From assembly GCF_949987535.1 (NCBI RefSeq), contig NW_026645843.1, positions 1 through 64,000 on the forward strand: DNA of 64,000 nt. The letters are read 5' to 3'. The notes beneath the pieces are model-generated. The model saw nothing but the letters and a program-made list of their open reading frames with translations, had not been told where the DNA came from and searched no databases. Shown here in pieces: positions 49,250-61,557 of this stretch (the stretch's first letter is position 1; each line of letters begins with the position of its first letter). The DNA is from Balaenoptera acutorostrata. Taxonomy: Eukaryota > Chordata > Mammalia > Artiodactyla > Balaenopteridae. The position numbers and the translations under genes are program-made.

Positions 49250-51006
49250 TGGGACAGGCACGGGTCACTCTATTTTCCCATCAGGAAGAAGAATTAAGCA
49301 CAAGCTCAGCCTGCCCCCCAGAACCAGAAGAGGGCCTGAAGCAATCCTGCGCTTTTGTGGCCAGATCCCAAAAAAACGAGTTGAAAAATGGAGCTCAGGT
49401 GCCTTGCAATTCACAAAACTGCAGAGTTTTAAATGATAACTCTCGTCCACAAATATATTAAGGGAAGGCAACGAAGAGGCTTTGAAAACAAGGCAGAATT
49501 GCAGGAAACAAATTTCAGGAGGTAGATTTGAATCGCCTTGAAAGCACATGAAAAGCGGCAAATCGTGAACAATGATGCCCTTGGCCAAAAAGGGCGTATG
49601 CGTTTTTTCCTGAATATATTCAGGAAAAAACGCATACGCCCTTTTTGGCCAACCAAGCAACCTGGAAAGGCAAATCAGCGCTCCAAAGAAGTCTCGCTTC
49701 CCAGCGGGCAAAAGGGCCATGCGGAAAAAAGTGTCCAAACCAGAAATGCAGGACCGGCCATGGAGAAATGGGAGCCTTGCTACGCTGATGGGTGGGATGT
49801 AAATTGCCAACAGCCACTCTGGAGAAGTGTACGGTGTGTTCTGAAACATCTAAAAAACACAGCTTGGAGAGCATAGGGCACTTCCACTCATTGGCGTATA
49901 AATTGGAAAACTAAAAATCAGCAAGACACAGGCACCCCAAAGTTTAGGGCTGCTCTGTTGACAAGAACCCCCACTTCATTACACCTTAAATATCCTAGGA
50001 AAGGGAAAAATGGATAAAGAAGTTGTGGTCCTCATGTACAATGGAATATCACTCAGCCATGAAATCAACTTCATAAGGCTAGAAGCAGCACGATGAGAGG
50101 ATTTAGGTACGACGAGTCTAAGTGAAATAAGTCACACAGAAAAAGACACTTATCATAAGATATCACTTATAGAGGGAATGTAAAAACCGCTACACTTGAA
50201 CTGAATTGCAAAACAGAACAGAGTCACACATTTAGAAAACACACTATGGCTGCTGAACGGGAAAGGTGAGGTGGGGTGATGCATAAAACAAGGGTTTCAA
50301 ATTAGCTCAGATACCGTTCCATAAACCCAATATGTAACAGACAAGACCTATTCCTTTTTAGTGAACTGGACTCAACACCCCCTATTCACCGCACAAGAAT
50401 ATATCTGACTAGTAAGAATCTTCAAACCTATGTATTGATATCTCTCTGGAAGTGAGTCAAGGGGGTGTAAAGCGGCATAAACACAGCCGTGAAAAGCAGC
50501 TAAACCCCATTATAAAAATAAATTACTTTTCAAAACCCGTGAAACAAAGACAGTGAAAGAGAGAGAAATTCTTACAAAATTCGTTCATGGGCTGTGATGC
50601 AACCTGGATTGACCATATCTAGACCCACAGCTGATTGAGACATAAGGGTGGACACTCTTGGGGCTGAGAGGTTCGGTGAGGTTGGGTGAGCCAACGCAGA
50701 CCCTTTCAAGTAATACTGCATGGTAGCCATCCCATGGGTCCCAAATCCCCAGGTTCAAGGGCATCTTCCTACATCGAAAACATGCATGAGAAACCCAGAA
50801 GATGGTACACCGTGTGATCGGGAAAGGTTTCTAAAACGCACCTCATTTCTCATCTCCTTGGCTCGGGTTCGCCATTCCAGCCGATTTACTAGCCATCTCC
50901 CTCCTTGGAGAATCAGCACCTTTAACCTCCTGTTCCGTACAGGTTGCAATTTGTCCTGAGGATGAAGGGGAAAAGGGGGAACCAATGAGAGACTAGCTCT
51001 AGGTGT
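49250..51006 (+). repeat. Satellite unit 29 (b/c hybrid)
   Basis: 1,757 bp. Type b up to ctctctggaagtg (about 50453). Type c from gttcatgggctg (about 50582) to the end (atggtagccatcc, aatccccagg, gaaaagggg). The crossover therefore lies in about 130 bp. Perfect palindrome at 49581. Confidence 0.95.
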
Positions 51007-52765
51007 TGGGACAGGCACAGGTCACTCTATTTTCCCATCAGGAAGAAGAATTAAGCACAAGCTCAGCCTGCCCCCCAGAACCAGAAGAGGGCCTGAAGCA
51101 ATCCTGCGCTTTTGCGGCCAGCTCCCAAAAAAGCGAGTTGAAAAATGGAGCTCAGGGGCACTGCAATTCACAAACCTGCAGAGTTTTAAATGATACCTCT
51201 CGTCCACAAATATATTAAGGGAAGGCAACGAAGAGGCTTTGAAAACAAGGCAGAATTGCAGGAAACAGATTTCAGGAGGTAGATTCGAATCGCCTTGAAA
51301 GCACATGAAAAGCGGCAAAACGTGGACAATGATGCCCTTGGCCAAAAAGGGCGTATGCGTTTTTTCCTGAATATATTCAGGAAAAAACGCATACGCCCTT
51401 TTTGGCCAACCAAGCACCCTGGAAAGGCAAATCAGCGCTCCAAAGAAGTCTCGCTTCCCATCGGGCAAAAGGGCCATGCGGAAAAAAGTGTCCAAACCAG
51501 AAATGCAGGACCGGCCATGGAGAAATGGGAGCCTTGCTAGGCTGATGGGTGGGATGTAAATTGCCCACAGCCACTCTGGAGAAGTGTACGGTGTGTCCTG
51601 AAATATCTAAAAAACACAGCTTGGAGAGCATAGGGCACTTCCACTCATGGGCGTATAAATTGGGAAAACTAAAAATCAGCAAGACAAAGGCACCCCAAAT
51701 TTGAGGGCTGCTCTGTTGACAAGAACCCCCACTTCATTACCCCTTCAATATCCTAGGAAAGAGAAAAATGGATAAAGAAGTTGTGGTCCTCATGTGCAAT
51801 GGAATATCACTCAGCCATGAAATCAACGTCATAAGGCTAGTAGCAGCACGATGAGTGGATTTAGGTACGACGATTCTAAGTGAAATAAGTCACACAGAAA
51901 AAGACACTTATCATAAGATATCACTTATAGAGGGAATGTAAAAACCGCTACACTTGAACTGAATTGCAAAACAGAACAGAGTCACACGTTTAGGAAACAC
52001 ACTATGGCTGCTGAACGGGAAAGGTGAGGTGGGGTGATGCATAAAACAAGGGTTTCAAATTAGCTCAGATACCGTTCCATAAACCCAATATGTAATAGAC
52101 AAGACCTATTCCTTGCTCAGTGAACTGGACTAAACACCCCCTATTCACCGCACAAGAATATATCTGACTAGTAAGAATCTTCAAACCTATGTATTGATAG
52201 CTCTCTGTAAGTGAGTCAAGGGGGTGTAAAGCGGCATAAACACAGCCGTGAAAAGCAGCTAAACCCCATTATAAAAATAAATTACTTTTCAAAACCCGTG
52301 AAACAAAGACAGTGAAAGAGAGAGAAATTCTTACAAAATTCGTTCAGGGGCTGTGATGCAACCTGGATTGACCATATCTAGACCCACAGCTGATTGAGAC
52401 ATAAGGGTGGACACTCTTGGGGCTGAGAGGTTCGGTGAGGTTGGGTGAGCCAACGCAGACCCTTTCAAGTAATACTGCATGGTACCCATCCCATGGGTCC
52501 CAAATCTCCAGGTTCCAGGGCATCTTCCTACATCGAAAACAGGCATGAGAAACCCAGAAGATGGTACACCGTGTGATCGGGAAAGGTTTCTAAAACGCAC
52601 CTCATTTCTCATCTCCTTGGCTCGGGTTCGCCATTCCAGCCGATTTACAAGCCATCTCCCTCTTTGGAGAATCAGCAACTTTAACCTCCTGTTCCGTACA
52701 GGTTGCAATTTGTCCTGAGGATGAACGGGAAGAGGGGGAACCAATGAGAGACTAGCTCTAGGTGT
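51007..52765 (+). repeat. Satellite unit 30 (type a)
   Basis: 1,759 bp. Near copy of unit 28 (aagcaccctgg, ccttgctaggctg, ttacaagcc), 3,516 bp later. Perfect palindrome at 51338. cccatcgggcaaaag near 51458 is shared with unit 32. Confidence 0.96.
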
Positions 52766-54522
52766 TGGGACAGGCACGGGTCACTCTATTTTCCCATCAG
52801 GAAGAAGAATTAAGCACAAGCTCAGCCTGCCCCCCAGAACCAGAAGAGGGCCTGAAGCAATCCTGCGCTTTTGCGGCCAGCTCCCAAAAAAACGAGTTGA
52901 AAAATGGAGCTCAGGGGCCCTGCAATTCACAAAACTGCAGAGTTTTAAATGATAACTCTCGTCCACAAATATATTAAGGGAAGGCAACGAAGAGGCTTTG
53001 AAAACAAGGCAGAATTGCAGGAAACAAATTTCAGGAGGTAGATTTGAATCGCCTTGAAAGCACATGAAAAGCGGCAAATCGTGAACAATGATGCCCTTGG
53101 CCAAAAAGGGCGTATGCGTTTTTTCCTGAATATATTCAGGAAAAAACGCATACGCCCTTTTTGGCCAACCAAGCAACCTGGAAAGGCAAATCAGCGCTCC
53201 AAAGAAGTCTCGCTTCCCAGCGGGCAAAAGGGCCATGCGGAAAAAAGTGTCCAAACCAGAAATGCAGGACCGGCCATGGAGAAATGGGAGCCTTGCTACG
53301 CTGATGGGTGGGATGTAAATTGCCAACAGCCACTCTGGAGAAGTGTACGGTGTGTTCTGAAACATCTAAAAAACACAGCTTGGAGAGCATAGGGCACTTC
53401 CTCTCATGGGCGTATAAATTGGAAAACTAAAAGTCAGCAAGACACAGGCACCCCAAAGTTTAGGGCTGCTCTGTTGACAAGAACCCCCACTTCATTACAC
53501 CTTAAATATCCTAGGAAAGGGAAAAATGGATAAAGAAGTTGTGGTCCTCATGTACAATGGAATATCACTCAGCCATGAAATCAACTTCATAAGGCTAGAA
53601 GCAGCACGATGAGAGGATTTAGGTACGACGAGTCTAAGTGAAATAAGTCACACAGAAAAAGACACTTATCATAAGATATCACTTATAGAGCGAATGTAAA
53701 AACCGCTACACTTGAACTGAATTGCAAAACAGAACAGAGTCACACATTTAGAAAACACACTATGGCTGCTGAACGGGAAAGGTGAGGTGGGGTGATGCAT
53801 AAAACAAGGGTTTCAAATTAGCTCAGATACCGTTCCATAAACCCAATATGTAACAGACAAGACCTATTCCTTTTTAGTGAACTGGACTCAACACCCCCTA
53901 TTCACCGCACAAGAATATATCTGACTAGTAAGAATCTTCAAACCTATGTATTGATATCTCTCTGGAAGTGAGTCAAGGGGGTGTAAAGCGGCATAAACAC
54001 AGCCGTGAAAAGCAGCTAAACCCCATTATAAAAATAAATTACTTTTCAAAACCCGTGAAACAAAGACAGTGAAAGAGAGAGAAATTCTTACAAAATTCGT
54101 TCAGGGGCTGTGATGCAACCTGGATTGACCATATCTAGACCCACAGCTGATTGAGACATAAGGGTGGACACTCTTGGGGCTGAGAGGTTCGGTGAGGTTG
54201 GGTGAGCCAACGCAGACCCTTTCAAGTAAAACTGCATGGTAGCCATCCCATGGGTCCCAAATCCCCAGGTTCAAGGGCATCTTCCTACATCGAAAACATG
54301 CATGAGAAACCCAGAAGATGGTACACCGTGTGATCGGGAAAGGTTTCTAAAACGCACCTCATTTCTCATCTCCTTGGCTCGGGTTCGCCATTCCAGCCGA
54401 TTTACTAGCCATCTCCCTCCTTGGAGAATCAGCACCTTTAACCTCCTGTTCCGTACAGGTTGCAATTTGTCCTGAGGATGAAGGGGAAAAGGGGGAACCA
54501 ATGAGAGACTAGCTCTAGGTGT
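52766..54522 (+). repeat. Satellite unit 31 (b/c hybrid)
   Basis: 1,757 bp. Same b-to-c hybrid as unit 29, with gttcaggggctg at 54101 but c-type atggtagccatcc and gaaggggaaaagg after it. Perfect palindrome at 53097. tatagagcgaatg near 53690 is carried on into units 33-35. Confidence 0.95.
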
Positions 54523-56282
54523 TGGGACAGGCACAGGTCACTCTATTTTCCCATCAGGAAGAAGAATTAAGCACAAGCTCAGCCTGCCCCCCAGAACCAG
54601 AAGAGGGCCTGAAGCAATCCTGCGCTTTTGCGGCCAGCTCCCAAAAAAGCGAGTTGAAAAATGGAGCTCAGGGGCACTGCAATTCACAACCTGCAGAGTT
54701 TTAAATGATACCTCTCGTCCACAAATATATTAAGGGAAGGCAACGAAGAGGCTTTGAAAACAAGGCAGAATTGCAGGAAACAGATTTCAGGAGGTAGATT
54801 CGAATCGCCTTGAAAGCACATGAAAAGCGGCAAAACGTGGACAATGATGCCCTTGGCCAAAAAGGGCGTATGCGTTTTTTCCTGAATATATTCAGGAAAA
54901 AACGCATACGCCCTTTTTGGCCAAACAAGCACCCTGGAAAGGCAAATCAGCGCTCCAAAGAAGTCTCGCTTCCCATCGGGCAAAAGGGCCATGCGGAAAA
55001 AAGTGTCCAAACCAGAAATGCAGGACCGGCCATGGAGAAATGGGAGCCTTGCTAGGCTGATGGGTGGGATGTAAATTGCCCACAGCCACTCTGGAGAAGT
55101 GTACGGTGTGTCCTGAAATATCTAAAAAACACAGCTTGGAGAGCATAGGGCACTTCCACTCATGGGCGTATAAATTGGGAAAAACTAAAAATCAGCAAGA
55201 CAAAGGCACCCCAAATTTGAGGGCTGCTCTGTTGACAAGAACCCCCACTTCATTACCCCCTTCAATATCCTAGGAAAGAGAAAAATGGATAAAGAAGTTG
55301 TGGTCCTCATGTGCAATGGAATATCACTCAGCCATGAAATCAACGTCATAAGGCTAGTAGCAGCACGATGAGTGGATTTAGGTACGACGATTCTAAGTGA
55401 AATAAGTCACACAGAAAAAGACACTTATCATAAGATATCACTTATAGAGGGAATGTAAAAACCGCTACACTTGAACTGAATTGCAAAACAGAACAGAGTC
55501 ACACGTTTAGGAAAACACACTATGGCTGCTGAACGGGAAAGGTGAGGTGGGGTGATGCATAAAACAAGGGTTTCAAATTAGCTCAGATACCGTTCCATAA
55601 ACCCAATATGTAATAGACAAGACCTATTCCTTGCTCAGTGAACTGGACTCAACACCCCCTATTCACCGCACAAGAATATATCTGACTAGTAAGAATCTTC
55701 AAACCTATGTATTGATAGCTCTCTGTAAGTGAGTCAAGGGGGTGTAAAGCGGCATAAACACAGCCGTGCAAAGCAGCTAAACCCCATTATAAAAATAAAT
55801 TACTTTTCAAAACCCGTGAAACAAAGACAGTGAAAGAGAGAGAAATTCTTACAAAATTCGTTCAGGGGCTGTGATGCAACCTGGATTGACCATATCTAGA
55901 CCCACAGCTGATTGAGACATAAGGGTGGACACTCTTGGGGCTGAGAGGTTCGGTGAGGTTGGGTGAGCCAACGCAGACCCTTTCAAGTAATACTGCATGG
56001 TACCCATCCCATGGGTCCCAAATCTCCAGGTTCCAGGGCATCTTCCTACATCGAAAACAGGCATGAGAAACCCAGAAGATGGTACACCGTGTGATCGGAA
56101 AGGTTTCTAAAACGCACCTCATTTCTCATCTCCTTGCTCGGGTTCGCCATTCCAGCCGATTTACAAGCCATCTCCCTCTTTGGAGAATCAGCAACTTTAA
56201 CCTCCTGTTCCGTACAGGTTGCAATTTGTCCTGAGGATGAACGGGAAAGAGGGGGAACCAATGAGAGACTAGCTCTAGGTGT
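54523..56282 (+). repeat. Satellite unit 32 (type a, indel-rich)
   Basis: 1,760 bp. Near copy of unit 30, with seven one-base indels that sum to +1: cacaacctg, gggaaaaacta, taccccctt, aggaaaacac, gatcggaaagg, ccttgctcggg, gggaaagaggg. Perfect palindrome at 54853. Confidence 0.96.
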
Positions 56283-58735
56283 TGGGACAGGCACGGGTCA
56301 CTCTATTTTCCCATCAGGAAGAAGAATTAAGCACAAGCTCAGCCTGCCCCCCAGAACCAGAAGAGGGCCTGAAGCAATCCTGCGCTTTTGCGGCCAGCTC
56401 CCAAAAAAACGAGTTGAAAAATGGAGCTCAGGGGCCCTGCAATTCACAAAACTGCAGAGTTTTAAATGATAACTCTCGTCCACAAATATATTAAGGGAAG
56501 GCAACGAAGAGGCTTTGAAAACAAGGCAGAATTGCAGGAAACAAATTTCAGGAGGTAGATTTGAATCGCCTTGAAAGCACATGAAAAGCGGCAAATCGTG
56601 AACAATGATGCCCTTGGCCAAAAAGGGCGTATGCGTTTTTTCCTGAATATATTCAGGAAAAAACGCATACGCCCTTTTTGGCCAACCAAGCAACCTGGAA
56701 AGGCAAATCAGCGCTCCAAAGAAGTCTCGCTTCCCAGCGGGCAAAAGGGCCATGCGGAAAAAAGTGTCCAAACCATAAATGCAGGACCGGCCATGGAGAA
56801 ATGGGAGCCTTGCTACGCTGATGGGTGGGATGTAAATTGCCAACAGCCACTCTGGAGAAGTGTACGGTGTGTTCTGAAACATCTAAAAAACACAGCTTGG
56901 AGAGCATAGGGCACTTCCACTCATGGGCGTATAAATTGGAAAACTAAAAATCAGCAAGACACAGGCACCCCAAAGTTTAGGGCTGCTCTGTTGACAAGAA
57001 CCCCCACTTCATTACACCTTAAATATCCTAGGAAAGGGAAAAATGGATAAAGAAGTTGTGGTCCTCATGTACAATGGAATATCACTCAGCCATGAAATCA
57101 ACTTCATAAGGCTATAAGCAGCACGATGAGAGGATTTAGGTACGACGAGTCTAAGTGAAATAAGTCACACAGAAAAAAGACACTTATCATAAGATATCAC
57201 TTATAGAGCGAATGTAAAAACCGCTACACTTGAACTGAATTGCAAAACAGAACAGAGTCACACATTTAGAAAACACACTATGGCTGCTGAACGGGAAAGG
57301 TGAGGTGGGGTGATGCATAAAACAAGGGTTTCAAATTAGCTCAGATACCGTTCCATAAACCCAATATGTAACAGACAAGACCTATTCCTTTTTAGTGAAC
57401 TGGACTCAACACCCCCTATTCACCGCACAAGAATATATCTGACTAGTAAGAATCTTCAAACCTATGTATTGATATCTCTCTGGAAGTGAGTCAAGGGGGT
57501 GTAAAGCGGCATAAACACAGCCGTGAAAAGCAGCTAAACCCCATTATAAAAATAAATTACTTTTCAAAACCCGTGAAACAAAGACAGTGAAAGAGAGAGA
57601 AATTCTTACAAAATTCGTTCAGGGGCTGTGATGCAACCTGGATTGACCATATCTAGACCCACAGCTGATTGAGACATAAGGGTGGACACTCTTGGGGCTG
57701 AGAGGTTCGGTGAGGTTGGGTGAGCCCAACGCAGACCCTTTCAAGTAATACTGCATGGTACCCATCCCATGGGTCCCAAATCTCCAGGTTCAAGGGCATC
57801 TTCCTACATCGAAAACATGCATGAGAAACCAAGAAGATGGTACACCGTGTGATCGGGAAAGGTTTCTAAAACGCACCTCATTTCTCAACTCCTTGGCTCG
57901 GGTTAGCCATTCCAGCCGATTTACTAGCCATCTCCCTCCTTGGAGAATCAGCACCTTTAACCTCCTGTTCCATACAGGTTGCAATTTGTCCTGAGGATGA
58001 ACGGGAAGAGGGGGAACCAATGAGAGACTAGCTCTAGGTGTTGGGACAGGCACAGGTCACTCTATTATCCCATCAGGAAGAAGAATTAAGCACAAGCTCA
58101 GCCTGCCCCCCAGAACCAGAAGAGGGCCTGAAGCAATCCTGCGCTTTTGCGGCCAGCTCCCAAAAAAAGCGAGTTGAAAAATGGAGCTCAGGGGCACTGC
58201 AATTCACAAACCTGCAGAGTTTTAAATGATAACTCTCGTCCACAAATATATTAAGGTATGGCAACGAAGAGGCTTTGAAAACAAGGCAGAATTGCAGGAA
58301 ACAGATTTCAGGAGGTAGATTCGAATCGCCTTGAAAGCACATGAAAAGCAGCAAAACGTGGACAATGATGCCCTTGGCCAAAAAGGGCGTATGCGTTTTT
58401 TCCTGAATATATTCAGGAAAAAACACATACGCCCTTTTTGGCCAACCAAGCCACCTGGAAAGGCAAATCAGCGCTCCAAAGAAGTCTCGCTTCCCAGCGG
58501 GCAAAAGGGCCATGCGGAAAAAAGTGTCCAAACCAGAAATGCAGGACCGGCCATGGAGAAATGGGAGCCTTGCTACGCTGATGGGTGGGATGTAAATTGC
58601 CAACAGCCACTCTGGAGAAGTGTACGGTGTATTCTGAAACATCTAAAAAACACAGCTTGGAGAGCATAGGGCACTTCCACCCATGGGCGTATAAATTGGA
58701 AAACTAAAAATCAGCAAGACACAGGCACCCCCAAA
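54690..58735. other. Cluster of one-base indels in units 32-34
   Basis: Eleven single-base gains and losses, most in homopolymers, lie between cacaacctg (54690) and acccccaaag (58730). Units 23-31, 35 and 36 show none beyond the fixed type-specific losses. As with units 11-13, a locally weak consensus is the simplest explanation. Confidence 0.7.
56283..58041 (+). repeat. Satellite unit 33 (type b)
   Basis: 1,759 bp: the two b-type losses are balanced by insertions in agaaaaaagac and gagcccaacg. The 3' end is b type (aaaccaagaag, gggttagcc, ttccatacag), not the c-type end of units 29 and 31, so the dimer pattern stops here. Perfect palindrome at 56614. Confidence 0.96.
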
Positions 58736-59800
58736 GTTTAGGGCTGCTCTGTTGACAAGAACCCCCACTTCATTACACCTTAAATATCCTAGGAAAGAGA
58801 AAAATGGATAAAGAAGTTGGGGTCCTCATGTACAATGGAATATCACTCAGCCATGAAATCAACTTCATAAGGCTAGAAGCAGCACGATGAGAGGATTTAG
58901 GTACGACGAGTCTAAGTGAAATAAGTCACACAGAAAAAGACACTTATCATAAGATATCACTTATAGAGCGAATGTAAAAACCGCTACACTGGAACTGAAT
59001 TGCAAAACAGAACAGAGTCACACATTTAGAAAACACACTATGGCTGCTGAACGGGAAAGGTGAGGTGGGGTGATGCATAAAACAAGGGTTTCAAATTAGC
59101 TCAGATACCGTTCCATAAACCCAATATGTAACAGACAAGACCTATTCCTTTTTAGTGAACTGGACTCAACACCCCCTATTCACCGCACAAGAATATATCT
59201 GACTAGTAAGAATCTTCAAACCTATGTATTGATATCTCTCTGGAAGTGAGTCAAGGGGGTGTAAAGCGGCATAAACACAGCCGTGAAAAGCAGCTAAACC
59301 CCATTATAAAAATAAATTACTTTTCAAAACCCGTGAAACAAAGACAGTGAAAGAGAGAGAAATTCTTACAAAATTCGTTCAGGGGCTGTGATGCAACCTG
59401 GATTGACCATATCTAGACCCACAGCTGATTGAGACATAAGGGTGGACACTCTTGGGGCTGAGAGGTTCGGTGAGGTTGGGTGAGCCAACGCAGACCCTTT
59501 CAAGTAATACTGCATGGTACCCATCCCATGGGTCCCAAATCTCCAGGTTCAAGGGCATCTTCCTACATCGAAAACATGCATGAGAAACCAAGAAGATGGT
59601 ACACCGTGTGATCGGGAAAGGTTTCTAAAACGCACCTCATTTCTCAACTCCTTGGCTCGGGTTAGCCATTCCAGCCGATTTACTAGCCATCTCCCTCCTT
59701 GGAGAATCAGCACCTTTAACCTCCTGTTCCATACAGGTTGCAATTTGTCCTGAGGATGAACGGGAATAGGGGGAACCAATGAGAGACTAGCTCTAGGTGT
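58042..59800 (+). repeat. Satellite unit 34 (c/b hybrid)
   Basis: 1,759 bp. Type c to gttggggtcc (about 58818), then type b from tcaacttcataagg (about 58859) to the end. Has ctattatccc, seen again in unit 37. Insertions in aaaaaaagcg and acccccaaag balance the two b-type losses. The palindrome at 58374 has one mismatch. Confidence 0.95.
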
Positions 59801-61557
59801 TGGGACAGGCACAGGTCACTCTATTTTCCCATCAGGAAGAAGAATTAAGCACAAGCTCAGCCTGCCCCCCAGAACCAGAAGAGGGCCTGAAGCAATCCTG
59901 CGCTTTTGCGGCCAGCTCCCAAAAAAGCGAGTTGAAAAATGGAGCTCAGGGGCACTGCAATTCACAAACCTGCAGAGTTTTAAATGATAACTCTCGTCCA
60001 CAAATATATTAAGGGATGGCAACGAAGAGGCTTTGAAAACAAGGCAGAATTGCAGGAAACAGATTTCAGGAGGTAGATTCGAATCGCCTTGAAAGCACAT
60101 GAAAAGCAGCAAAACGTGGACAATGATGCCCTTGGCCAAAAAGGGCGTATGCGTTTTTTCCTGAATATATTCAGGAAAAAACACATACGCCCTTTTTGGC
60201 CAACCAAGCCACCTGGAAAGGCAAATCAGCGCTCCAAAGAAGTCTCGCTTCCCAGCGGGCAAAAGGGCCATGCGGAAAAAAGTGTCCAAACCAGAAATGC
60301 AGGACCGGCCATGGAGAAATGGGAGCCTTGCTACGCTGATGGGTGGGATGTAAATTGCCAACAGCCACTCTGGAGAAGTGTACGGTGTATTCTGAAACAT
60401 CTAAAAAACACAGCTTGGAGAGCATAGGGCACTTCCACCCATGGGCGTATAAATTGGAAAACTAAAAATCAGCAAGACACAGGCACCCCAAAGTTTAGGG
60501 CTGCTCTGTTGACAAGAACCCCCACTTCATTACACCTTAAATATCCTAGGAAAGAGAAAAATGGATAAAGAAGTTGGGGTCCTCATGTACAATGGAATAT
60601 CACTCAGCCATGAAATCAACTTCATAAGGCTAGAAGCAGCACGATGAGAGGATTTAGGTACGACGAGTCTAAGTGAAATAAGTCACACAGAAAAAGACAC
60701 TTATCATAAGATATCACTTATAGAGCGAATGTAAAAACCGCTACACTTGAACTGAATTGCAAAACAGAACAGAGTCACACATTTAGAAAACACACTATGG
60801 CTGCTGAACGGGAAAGGTGAGGTGGGGTGATGCATAAAACAAGGGTTTCAAATTAGCTCAGATACCGTTCCATAAACCCAATATGTAACAGACAAGACCT
60901 AATCCTTTTTAGTGAACTGGACTCAACACCCCCTATTCACCGCACAAGAATATATCTGACTAGTAAGAATCTTCAAACCTATGTATTGATATCTCTCTGG
61001 AAGTGAGTCAAGGGGGTGTAAAGCGGCATAAACACAGCCGTGAAAAGCAGCTAAACCCCATTATAAAAATAAATTACTTTTCAAAACCCGTGAAACAAAG
61101 ACAGTGAAAGAGAGAGAAATTCTTACAAAATTCGTTCAGGGGCTGTGATGCAACCTGGATTGACCATATCTAGACCCACAGCTGATTGAGACATAAGGGT
61201 GGACACTCTTGGGGCTGAGAGGTTCGGTGAGGTTGGGTGAGCCAACGCAGACCCTTTCAAGTAATACTGCATGGTACCCATCCCATGGGTCCCAAATCTC
61301 CAGGTTCAAGGGCATCTTCCTACATCGAAAACATGCATGAGAAACCAAGAAGATGGTACACCGTGTGATCGGGAAAGGTTTCTAAAACGCACCTCATTTC
61401 TCAACTCCTTGGCTCGGGTTAGCCATTCCAGCCGATTTACTAGCCATCTCCCTCCTTGGAGAATCAGCACCTTTAACCTCCTGTTCCATACAGGTTGCAA
61501 TTTGTCCTGAGGATGAACGGGAAGAGGGGGAACCAATGAGAGACTAGCTCTAGGTGT
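59801..61557 (+). repeat. Satellite unit 35 (c/b hybrid)
   Basis: 1,757 bp. Same c-to-b join as unit 34 (gttggggtcc near 60577, tcaacttcataagg near 60617), so units 34 and 35 form a simple monomeric duplication of the hybrid. Shares ttccacccatggg with units 34, 36 and 37. Confidence 0.95.

Larger units (their letters stand above)
47491..58041 (+). repeat. Dimeric higher-order repeat, period about 3,516 bp
   Basis: Unit pairs 28-29, 30-31 and 32-33 (47491-51006, 51007-54522, 54523-58041) alternate type a with b/c hybrid, b/c hybrid and b. The first two pairs are exactly 3,516 bp; the third is 3,519 bp because of added bases. It follows directly from the trimer if one unit-length is lost by crossover between b and c. 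Confidence 0.88.
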
